NCBI GenBank assembly: GCA_963664035.2
Contig: OY760867.2
Span: 3,410,001 to 3,474,000, forward strand
Direction: 5' to 3'
DNA from: G958296245 sp963664035
Lineage (GTDB): Bacteria > Chloroflexota > Dehalococcoidia > Lucifugimonadales > G958296245
DNA length: 64,000 nt
Below are positions 16,670 to 23,700 of this stretch, in pieces (the stretch's first letter is position 1; every line of letters begins with the position of its first letter). The translations under genes and the position numbers were made by a program. The notes under the pieces were generated by a model, which ran no database searches, was not told the origin of the DNA, and saw only the letters and a list, made by a program, of their open reading frames with translations.

Positions 16670-18250
16670 CTACCCGCCCGGCCGGTATGTCTCGGTGTCG
16701 GGGTGGTACTGGTACCAGCCGAACCAGAACGAGGTGAGCGTCGGGACGCGCGGCAGTGTGCCGGAGGGGTCGCCCTCCTCGACGAGCGCCTCCTCGGCGA
16801 CCTCCCACCGAGTGCCGCTCTCGTCCACCAGGAACCTGGGCGCGGCGCTCGGATCGCCGCCATCCTCCGCCGAGAACGTCTCACCACGGCGTTCGTAGGC
16901 GCGGGCCGAGCGGGACTCGCCGGACGCCGCGATGACGACGTCGACGCCTCCCACGGTGTCGTTGACGACCCGGACCTGGCGCAGGTCGTCCACCGTGTAC
17001 GCCTTCTTGCCGTCTCCGACCGCGAGCCCTACGACCACCTTCTTCGGGTCTATCGTGGGATCGCGGAACCAGACCGGGAACCTTATCTCGTCCGTGGAGA
17101 AGTAGTCGTAGTAGATGGCGCGCGGGTCGTCCTCGGGCACGTAGAACTCCGGCTCGTACACGCCCGTCTGGTTGGATATCACGGTCGTGTCCGGGTGCTC
17201 CGCGAGCCACTCCTCCCAGGTCGTGACGACCGCGGGGAAGAAGGGCTGCCTGATGCCGGAGTGGGCGAGCGGGCCGATGATCGGCTCCCCGGTGAACTGG
17301 TGCCACAGCGACCGGGTGGCGCGGTCGTACATGACCTTGTTGCTGCGGTACAGCAGGCCCGACGTGCCGAACGTGGTCTCCTGTCCGTTCACTATGCCGG
17401 AATACACGATTCCGGTCCCGCAGAGCGTTCAGTAGACGAGCGAGATGGGTTCGCCCCCCAACTCGTCGTTGGCGAGCTCGTGCGCGTTCAGTATCCGCAG
17501 CGGGTAGGCCCTGTGCTCGCCGTTGATCGACACGCCGAACACCCTGTCGTCCGGCTCCAGGTACGACGCCAGATCCGGCTTCACGTGCCACGGGTCCTCC
17601 AGGGGCGGGATGCCGTCCACCCTGACCCCACCCCACAGGATCTCGGTGAGGTCGGCCCTAGAGCCGCCCTCGATGGCCGGCTCTATCAGAGCGGCCATCT
17701 CCGGGTCGATCTGGCTGAGGAGGTTGGCCTTCCACCGGGCGTAGTCGGAGGGCGGAGCGTACTGGTCCTGCCGCGGGCCGAGCCACTCCCGCCAGGCCCG
17801 GAGGTCCAGGCCGAAGTCCTGGCCGGTCAGGGCGCTGACGATCTCCATGCCGAACTCCCTCAGGCTGGGGCTGAAGAAGAGCACTGCCTCCAGGATCACC
17901 GGCGCCTGCGAGGTGTCCGCCTCCTCCTCCGCCCTCTGCAATGCCGCCAGGGTGTACTCCGGCGGATGGCCTATGCCCGAGAAGAGCAGGAACATGTTCA
18001 GGTTGGGGTCGTAGACGAACGGCTCCGGGGTAGGCGTGGGCGTTGGGGACAGGTCAGCCGCGGCCGTGGGCGACGGATCCGGAGCAGGCCCCGCAGTCGG
18101 AGACGGAGGAGGGACGGCGGCGGCCGCGGCCGTCGGCTCCTCCGTCGCGCCAAGTCCGGCGACGGGATCGGGCGAGTCCTGGCAGGCCGCCAGGACCGTC
18201 ATGGCCGCCGCCAACAGGGGCAGTAGGAATGTGCGAATCGTTGGACCCAT
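16670..18250 (-). CDS. DUF3179 lipoprotein, probable selenoprotein (in-frame UGA)
   Basis: One long frame interrupted only by TGA at 17429-17431. From ATG 18250 the protein begins MGPTIRTFLLPLLAAAMTVL followed by AAC, a lipoprotein signal with Cys at the lipobox, then a Pro/Thr/Ala-rich linker. The DUF3179 domain follows; around the UGA it reads SLVY-U-TLCGTGIVYSG, where relatives have Cys in a CxxC motif (YCPLCG-type). So UGA replaces exactly the first Cys of CxxC, the classic selenocysteine position, and the family similarity continues in frame for 252 more residues to a TAG at 16670. A hairpin suited to a bacterial SECIS starts 13 bases after the UGA. I recall database names of the form DUF3179 (seleno)protein, unverified here. 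Total about 526 residues. Function unknown; probably an extracytoplasmic redox or metal site. Alternative: a nonsense mutation. Confidence 0.78.
17397..17415 (-). promoter_or_regulatory. bSECIS-like hairpin for selenocysteine insertion
   Basis: In the mRNA: CCGGAAU-CGUGU-AUUCCGG, a perfect 7-bp stem with a 5-base loop containing GU. The stem starts 13 bases after the UGA and the loop G is about 22 bases after it, inside the window in which SelB recognises bacterial SECIS loops. It lies within the coding frame, as bacterial SECIS elements do. Confidence 0.65.
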
Positions 18251-18266
18251 GTACGCCCACGGCGGC

Positions 18267-19397
18267 CTACCGCCCAATGAGCTCCTCGCGGAGCCGCCTT
18301 ATGACCGTCTCCATCTCGTCCTCGGCGACGTTGAACGGGTCCACCGCCATCTCGTCGATGCCGCCGAGGCGGTTGAGGTAGATCGGCGGGTCGCCGTCCT
18401 GCAGCGCGGCAGCAATCTCGTCCACGCTGGGGCCGACCCAGTCGCGCGACATCCTGATCACGGCGGTCGGGATGTGGTAGTCGTAGTCGTCGTGCTCCAC
18501 CGTCACCCTGATGCCGGGGACCTCTACCAGCGCGTCCACAACCTTCCGGCACAGCCGCGCATACTCCCTGGTCTCGGCCTCCTCGTCCTCGTCGACGAAC
18601 AGTTCGAGCGCGGTGAGAAGGCCGATTATCTCCTCCTTGGCGACCTTCATGGAGCGGCCTATGCCTCGGTTCGGACTGCCGTTGGCCGCTGCGGCCTCTA
18701 CCAGGTCGGCGCGTCCGCAGAGGATCCCTGTGCCCTGCGGCCCGCGCACCCCCTTGCCCCCGCTGAATATCACCATGTCGGCGCCCTGCGCTATGAACCT
18801 GCGCAGGTTGTCCCTGGGCGGCAGCCTCGACGCCGCGTCCACGATGACGGGCACGCCCTTCGCGTGGGCGGCCTCGACCACCTGCTCCAGCGTGAGCGCG
18901 CGGCGGGACGTGAACGGCGCGACGAGGTAGGCGACCGCCGCGGTCCTCTCGTTTATCGCGGCCTCCAGCTCCCACGCCGTGCAGGAACGCCCGTCTCCCA
19001 CGTCCACGAGCCTGGCGCCGGCGGCCCGGTAGGCCTGGTCGTAGATGAACCGGTGCGCCCTCTGGATGACTATCTCGTTGCGCATCCCCTCACCGTCGGG
19101 CAGTCGGGAGATCTTCACGGGGTCGGCGCCCGCCATGCACGCCGCCGCCTGGAGCACGAGACCGCCGGCCGCGCCGCTCGTGACCAGGCCCGCCTCGGCG
19201 CCGGTGACTTCGGCGATGATCTTGCCCGCCTCGCGGTTGAGGTCGTCCAGGTGGACCATGACGGCGGCGGCCTTGTTCATCGCCTCCATCGCTTCGGGGC
19301 GGAGCCTGCTGCCGCCGTACGCCGTCGTGGAGCCGGACGCGGTGATTATCGGCCGGACGCCGATGTCGCGGTAGACCTGCGCGGGGTCGCCTGCCAT
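18267..19397 (-). CDS. SelA-like / aminotransferase class V-fold PLP enzyme
   Basis: A 376-residue fold-type I PLP enzyme of the SelA-like group (L-seryl-tRNA(Sec) selenium transferase family, which also holds D-glucosaminate-6-phosphate ammonia-lyase DgaE). The start IGVRPIITASGSTTAYGGSRL, the aspartate in VPVIVDAASRLPP and the PLP lysine in VIFSGGKGVRGPQGTGILCG (about residues 215-234) are typical. It is about 90 residues shorter than true bacterial SelA and lacks its N-terminal domain, so I favour a lyase-like role. It lies 16 bases upstream of the probable selenoprotein in one operon, which keeps a selenium connection worth testing. Confidence 0.8.
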   Translation of the reverse strand: MAGDPAQVYRDIGVRPIITASGSTTAYGGSRLRPEAMEAMNKAAAVMVHLDDLNREAGKIIAEVTGAEAGLVTSGAAGGLVLQAAACMAGADPVKISRLPDGEGMRNEIVIQRAHRFIYDQAYRAAGARLVDVGDGRSCTAWELEAAINERTAAVAYLVAPFTSRRALTLEQVVEAAHAKGVPVIVDAASRLPPRDNLRRFIAQGADMVIFSGGKGVRGPQGTGILCGRADLVEAAAANGSPNRGIGRSMKVAKEEIIGLLTALELFVDEDEEAETREYARLCRKVVDALVEVPGIRVTVEHDDYDYHIPTAVIRMSRDWVGPSVDEIAAALQDGDPPIYLNRLGGIDEMAVDPFNVAEDEMETVIRRLREELIGR

Positions 19398-19497
19398 TGT
19401 CGCCTCGTCGTAAGGTGTGTGATTCGCGGGACGCCAGCCGGAAGACTAACAGGAAGGAACGGGACGCCGCAAGCGCGGCGGGAAGCGCCGCCCTACC

Positions 19498-20460
19498 CTA
19501 CAGCCACCTGCGGAGGAAGTCGACGACCTCGGCGCGCATGGCGGCGGTCTCGAAGTGGCCGACGTCGTAGCGGGAGAGGCGCCAGGCCTCCGGCGCTCCA
19601 GCGGCGGCGTAGGCCGCACTGACCTCGGCGTCTATCCGGTCGAGGCCCTCCGGCGGCGTCAGCTTGTCGAAGTTTCCGGCGATCCCCAGGTGGGGCCTGG
19701 GCGCGATGAGCGCGTTGATCCCGCCGGTCGTGAAGTGCTTGAGCAGCGACGGCACGAAGTAGTAGACGCCGTGGTGGTCGAGGCCGCGGTCGACCAGGGT
19801 GTGGAAGTCGGTCAGGCAGCACAGGTCGACGCAGACCTTCACGCGGACGTCGAGCGCCGCCGTCCACCACGCCATCGTGCTGCCCATGGAGATGCCGAGC
19901 GCGCCGATGCGCTCCGTGTCGACGTCGGGGCGGGAGACGAGGTAGTCGAGGGCGCGGATGCTGTCGTACACCATCATCCCCCACATGACCTGCCCGCGCC
20001 AGAGCATCCGCTTGAATATCGCCTGCTCGGTCAGCCCTCGGCGCTCCCCGAAGGCCCACGCGTCGATGCACAGGGCGCCGCAGCCCATCTCCGACAGCGC
20101 GTCGGCGTACGGCGGGTCGTACAGGGCCTCGCGCCCCAGCAGCAGCTCGTCCTTGCCGAGCTCGTAGTCGCCGCCGTGGGCGTGGTTGTAGAGAATGAAG
20201 GGTATCCGGCCCCGCGCTCCGTCAGGGCGCGTCAGGTAGGCCGGCACGTCCTCGATGCCGTTCAGGTCGAGCACCAGCTTTTCCAGGACGTAGCCGGGGC
20301 GGCGCTCCTCGGCGATCAGCCGGGCGGAGATGGGCCGGCCGCGGTCCGGCAGGTCCCCCAGCAGGGCGTATAGCTGCCCGCGCCTGGCGTCCTGGTCCAC
20401 AGTCAGTGGGCCGCAGGCAGCGCGGTATGAACCGGAGTATGCATAGGGGCAGGATTGCAC
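19498..20460 (-). CDS. Alpha/beta hydrolase (acetyl xylan esterase / dienelactone hydrolase-like)
   Basis: Up to 320 residues from GTG 20460; a GTG at 20400 is an alternative start, and neither has a strong ribosome-binding site. The nucleophile elbow GISMGS is at about residue 194-199, with the strand DTERIGAL before it. The oxyanion region FILYNHAHGGDYELGK (about 96-111) and the C-terminal histidine in RYDVGHFETAAMRAEVVDFL complete a Ser-Asp-His triad. No signal peptide. First gene of the four-gene minus-strand operon with the SelA-like enzyme and DUF3179 protein, 100 bases upstream of the former. Substrate unknown. Confidence 0.8.
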   Translation of the reverse strand: MQSCPYAYSGSYRAACGPLTVDQDARRGQLYALLGDLPDRGRPISARLIAEERRPGYVLEKLVLDLNGIEDVPAYLTRPDGARGRIPFILYNHAHGGDYELGKDELLLGREALYDPPYADALSEMGCGALCIDAWAFGERRGLTEQAIFKRMLWRGQVMWGMMVYDSIRALDYLVSRPDVDTERIGALGISMGSTMAWWTAALDVRVKVCVDLCCLTDFHTLVDRGLDHHGVYYFVPSLLKHFTTGGINALIAPRPHLGIAGNFDKLTPPEGLDRIDAEVSAAYAAAGAPEAWRLSRYDVGHFETAAMRAEVVDFLRRWL

Positions 20461-20664
20461 GAGCGTTCGCAGACGTCAAGGCGGTCGTCGATCGCCGGCA
20501 AGAGTTGTTGAGACTTGAAACCTCATATCAATCATTGGAATTCTGATGCCGCGTCTCAATAAATACTTGCTAAAGCTCAGCATGTCTGCAAGAGTGGTAT
20601 GGACACGGTTGTCGAATAGGCGTTCACAGATAGGCCAACAGGCTGATTTTAAGGAGGTTGCAGA

Positions 20665-20862
20665 ATGGGACACGACCAGCACGAATGCGACGACCACGAG
20701 CACCACGGCCACCAGCACGACCAGCACGAGTGCGACGACCACGAGCACCACGGGAACGAGCCGGGCCACCAGCACGACCAGCACGAGTGCGACGAGCATG
20801 AGCACCACGCCCACGTTCACGACTCGCACGAGTGCGACGACCACGAGCACCACGCCCATTAG
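20665..20862 (+). CDS. Small His/Cys-rich metal-binding peptide
   Basis: 65 residues with 24 His and 4 Cys, built from four repeats of a HDQHECDDHEHH-type unit. It has a strong AAGGAGG ribosome-binding site seven bases before the ATG, so it is very probably translated. It lies 223 bases upstream of a CDF metal exporter that has its own His/Asp-rich region. A role as zinc, nickel or copper buffer or chaperone is inferred from composition and neighbour. No family name is known to me. The same sequence read in other frames gives Thr-rich or Val-rich shadows, which I discount because of the ribosome-binding site. Confidence 0.75.
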   Translation: MGHDQHECDDHEHHGHQHDQHECDDHEHHGNEPGHQHDQHECDEHEHHAHVHDSHECDDHEHHAH

Positions 20863-20970
20863 CCGCCCGCGCCGCGCCCTGAGATGGGCTACAGACCGGG
20901 CCGGCTCTTGTGCGGCCCGCGCCGACCATCACGCCCATTAGCCGCTGGCGCCACGCCATGGTACGGACTA

Positions 20971-21006
20971 CGGACGGGGCCGCCGCAAGTAAGCCGGCCC
21001 CGTCCG
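20971..21006. terminator. Perfect 12-bp stem hairpin between the His-rich peptide gene and the CDF gene
   Basis: CGGACGGGGCCG (20971-20982) and CGGCCCCGTCCG (20995-21006) are perfectly complementary around a 12-base loop. No T-run follows, so it could terminate, stabilise or attenuate transcription into the exporter gene. Confidence 0.4.
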
Positions 21007-21085
21007 CTCCTGCTCGGATTGCATCCCGGCAAGGGGGCGTCCTCTGGCGTGTTGGGGCAGGCATTCGGATTCGGAGTTTGAAGTA

Positions 21086-22375
21086 GTGCTACAGGCAGTC
21101 GCCGCGTTACTCAAGTCATTGGGGTTGTCAGGGCCTTTGGGCGCTGGGTTCAGCCTTGCCAGCCAGTCCGGGGGCGGGTCCGGCCGTCCTTCCGGTGGAA
21201 GCCGCGGCCACGATGATCATGATCATCACGATCACGGCGATCACGGACATGACGACCACGATCATCACGACCATGGCCATGACGGCCACGACCATCACGA
21301 TCACGACGATCACGGACACGACGACCACGACCATGGCGACCACGACCATGGCGACCATGGACACGACGACCACGGACATGACGACCACGACCATGGCGAC
21401 CACGGACACGACGACCACGGACACGACGACCACGGACACGGCCATCACGACCATGCGCACGACCTGAGGGGAACGAGCAGACGCAGGCTCGTTGTCGCCC
21501 TTTCGCTGATTTCGACCTACATGTTGGCCGAAGTGGTGGGCGGCATCCTGTCGGGCAGCTTGGCGCTCATAGCCGACGCGGGGCACATGCTCACGGACGC
21601 CCTCGCCATCCTGATGGCCCTCGTGGCCATGTGGATCGCGGACAGGGCGGCCTCGGCAGAGCGCACCTTCGGGTACCAGCGCACCGAAGTGCTGGCCGCC
21701 ATGCTCAACACCGTCGCGCTATGGGTGATCGCGGCCTGGATAGTCTTCGAGGCGTACCACCGCGTGTCCGGCGGAGAGGCCCACATAGACGGGTTGCCCG
21801 TGCTCCTCGTCGGCATAGGCGGCCTGCTGATAAACCTGCTCGTCGCCTGGATACTCCACCAGTCGGCAGGGCACAGCATGAACGTCGAAGGCGCCTTCCA
21901 GCACGTGCTGGCCGACCTGATGGGATCGGTGGGAGTCGTAGTCTCGGCGATAGTCATCCTGACCACGGAATGGACTCTCATCGACCCGATCCTGAGCGTC
22001 CTGATCGCGCTGCTGATCCTGTGGAGCAGCCGCCACCTGATGGCCACGGTGACGAACGTGCTGCTGGAGGGCGCCCCCAAGCACATAGACGTGTACAAGC
22101 TGTGCAGCGACATCGAAGAGCTCGAGGGCGTGACCATCATCCACGACGTTCACGTCTGGACCATAACGTCGGGGAGCGAAGCCTTCACCGCCCACATATT
22201 CGTGGACCCCGCCTACCAGGACCTCGGGACGCTGCGCAGCCGCATACTGGACATCACGCACAACGAATTCGGCATCAGCCACGTCACGTTCCAGCTGGAG
22301 CATTCGGTCGTCGGCTGCAAGGAAGACCACCACGTAGACCACTTGGAGCACGCCGCCCGCCCCTCCGCCGGGTAG
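21086..22375 (+). CDS. Cation diffusion facilitator (CzcD/ZitB-type zinc exporter)
   Basis: 429 residues from GTG 21086. No ATG is available in frame before the membrane domain, and the ribosome-binding site is weak. Residues about 41-131 are a run of Asp-His-Gly repeats (DDHDHHDHGDHGHDDHDH and similar), an unusually long metal-binding loop. Then six membrane segments follow, with the metal-site motifs ADAGHMLTDA (TM2, HxxxD) and FQHVLADLMGS (TM5, HxxxD), the pattern of zinc-selective CDF proteins. The cytoplasmic C-terminal domain includes HDVHVWTITSG. It exports Zn(II) or Co/Cd using the proton gradient. Pairs with the His-rich peptide upstream. Confidence 0.93.
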   Translation: MLQAVAALLKSLGLSGPLGAGFSLASQSGGGSGRPSGGSRGHDDHDHHDHGDHGHDDHDHHDHGHDGHDHHDHDDHGHDDHDHGDHDHGDHGHDDHGHDDHDHGDHGHDDHGHDDHGHGHHDHAHDLRGTSRRRLVVALSLISTYMLAEVVGGILSGSLALIADAGHMLTDALAILMALVAMWIADRAASAERTFGYQRTEVLAAMLNTVALWVIAAWIVFEAYHRVSGGEAHIDGLPVLLVGIGGLLINLLVAWILHQSAGHSMNVEGAFQHVLADLMGSVGVVVSAIVILTTEWTLIDPILSVLIALLILWSSRHLMATVTNVLLEGAPKHIDVYKLCSDIEELEGVTIIHDVHVWTITSGSEAFTAHIFVDPAYQDLGTLRSRILDITHNEFGISHVTFQLEHSVVGCKEDHHVDHLEHAARPSAG

Positions 22376-22436
22376 GTCCACGAAAGCGCGCTAAGAGCCC
22401 TACCCCCCTGATCCGGCCGCGACGCCGCGCGGGGCG

Positions 22437-23000
22437 TTAGTCGAACAGCTCGGCCAGGGGAAGGCTGAAGTCCTCGATTACGGGGTGACCGTCCAGGGAG
22501 TCGCCTCGCCGGAGGACCCGCGCCCGCCCGCCGCCGCGGTGGGCGACGACCGATCTGGACTCGGGGTAGACGACCCAGACCAGGACCGTACCGGCAGCCA
22601 GCCAGTCCTCCGCCTTCGATCGGACAGCGTCCGCGGAGTCGCCCGCGGAGTCGCCCGGGGAGACTACTTCCACGGCGAGGTCCGGGGCGAAGTCGAGGTA
22701 GCCGGACGGCAGTCCGCCCACCGGCAGGCGCCCGCCGGATACGAACGAGGCGTCGGGCGCCCTGACGGTGTCCGGGTCGCGCCTTATGCGGAACCCGGTC
22801 TCGGCGGCGAACGCCTCCCCTATCCCGCGCGATTCGACGTATTGGGCGATGCGCTGGCCGATTCGCAGGGCCGTTCGGCCATGACGCGCTCCCGCGGGCG
22901 CCATCTCTATGATCTCTCCCTCTACGAGCTCGCACCTATGCCCGTCTGCGGAGAGCGCGGCAAGATCGGCCGCCGTCGCGTAGATCGTCCGAGTGCTCAT
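22437..23000 (-). CDS. Uma2-family endonuclease-like protein (copy 1)
   Basis: 187 residues starting MSTRTIYATAADLAALSADG, with a GGGGAGA ribosome-binding site. Uma2 (DUF820) proteins have a PD-(D/E)xK nuclease-like fold. Here the ELVEGEIIEMAPAG start region, the acidic VRAPDASFV, and FAPDLAVEVVSPGDSAGD...VRSKAEDWLAAGTVLVWVVYP match the fold. It differs from the two tandem Uma2 groups later in the window. Biological role of the family is unsettled; linked loosely to mobile DNA and possibly restriction-like activity. Confidence 0.85.
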   Translation of the reverse strand: MSTRTIYATAADLAALSADGHRCELVEGEIIEMAPAGARHGRTALRIGQRIAQYVESRGIGEAFAAETGFRIRRDPDTVRAPDASFVSGGRLPVGGLPSGYLDFAPDLAVEVVSPGDSAGDSADAVRSKAEDWLAAGTVLVWVVYPESRSVVAHRGGGRARVLRRGDSLDGHPVIEDFSLPLAELFD

Positions 23001-23105
23001 CGTCTCCCCTGTCCGGCCCGCATGGCTCCAATGGCATAGAGGGCTGTGGGGAAAGTATATCATCGCCTTGCCCAGTCGACGGGCCTTGTGAAGGCGGTCA
23101 CATTG

Positions 23106-23134
23106 TTGACTTCCGGCTTGGGGTGACATAGAGT
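23106..23134 (+). promoter_or_regulatory. Candidate sigma70 promoter of the Cox-like operon
   Basis: TTGACT (23106-23111), a 17-base spacer and TAGAGT (23129-23134), about 90 bases before the start of the first subunit gene. Confidence 0.4.
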
Positions 23135-23223
23135 TGGGGCGCACGCGACGGGGCGCCGGCAGGCCGCAGGAACTCAGCGCCGCGGCCCCGGCGCCGCCAT
23201 TTCTCATGGGAGGTGCGATAGCC

Positions 23224-23700
23224 TTGAAAGTGCCTATAGAAGTCACGGTCAACGGACGCCAGTACAGGCACGAAGTGGAACCCCGGTTGCTGCTGGTGGA
23301 CTATCTCCGGGAGACGCTGAACCTTACGGGCGCGAAGATCGGATGCGACACGAGCCAGTGCGGCTCGTGTACGGTGGATATGGACGGGTCGGCCATGAAG
23401 TCGTGTACGTGCCTGGCGGTGCAGGCGGACGGCTCCTGCATAACCACGATAGAGGGCCTTGCCGGGGACGACGGGCTGCACCCGATACAGGAGGGGTTCT
23501 GGAACAAGCACGGCCTCCAGTGCGGCTACTGCACCCCCGGCATGATCATGGCGACGAACGAGCTGCTGCGCAAGAACCCGTCGCCGTCCGAAGAGGAGAT
23601 CAGGCACGGGCTCGAGGGGAACATCTGCCGGTGTACCGGGTACACGAACATCGTTAGGGCCGTCCAGGAAGCTGCGGCGGCGATGGGAGGCGCGTCATGA
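23224..23700 (+). CDS. (2Fe-2S) subunit of a CO dehydrogenase/xanthine dehydrogenase-family enzyme (CoxS-like)
   Basis: 158 residues starting at TTG 23224, eight bases after a GGGAGGTG ribosome-binding site (reading MKVPIEVTVNG). The longer upstream frame lacks family resemblance. The N-terminal plant-type cluster ligands are GCDTSQCGSCTV plus SCTCLA (about residues 41-66). The C-terminal cluster ligands are CGYCTPGMIM and GNICRCTGYTNIV (about 101-143). It moves electrons from the molybdenum site to FAD. Its ATGA overlap with the next gene indicates translational coupling. Confidence 0.93.
   Translation: MKVPIEVTVNGRQYRHEVEPRLLLVDYLRETLNLTGAKIGCDTSQCGSCTVDMDGSAMKSCTCLAVQADGSCITTIEGLAGDDGLHPIQEGFWNKHGLQCGYCTPGMIMATNELLRKNPSPSEEEIRHGLEGNICRCTGYTNIVRAVQEAAAAMGGAS

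Noticed and set aside
16670..18277. Treating the DUF3179 region as two genes or a simple nonsense pseudogene
   Set aside because: The frame continues exactly across TGA, the replaced residue is a conserved Cys of CxxC, and a SECIS-like hairpin follows at the right distance. A nonsense mutation remains possible but is the less economical reading.
18267..19397. Calling the gene selA
   Set aside because: It is about 90 residues too short and lacks the N-terminal domain of bacterial SelA; only superfamily membership is supported.
20546..20941. 131-codon Thr-rich frame and the antisense Val-rich frame over the His-rich peptide
   Set aside because: The His/Cys-rich frame has a perfect ribosome-binding site and metal-related context; the others are frame-shifted readings of the same repeat.
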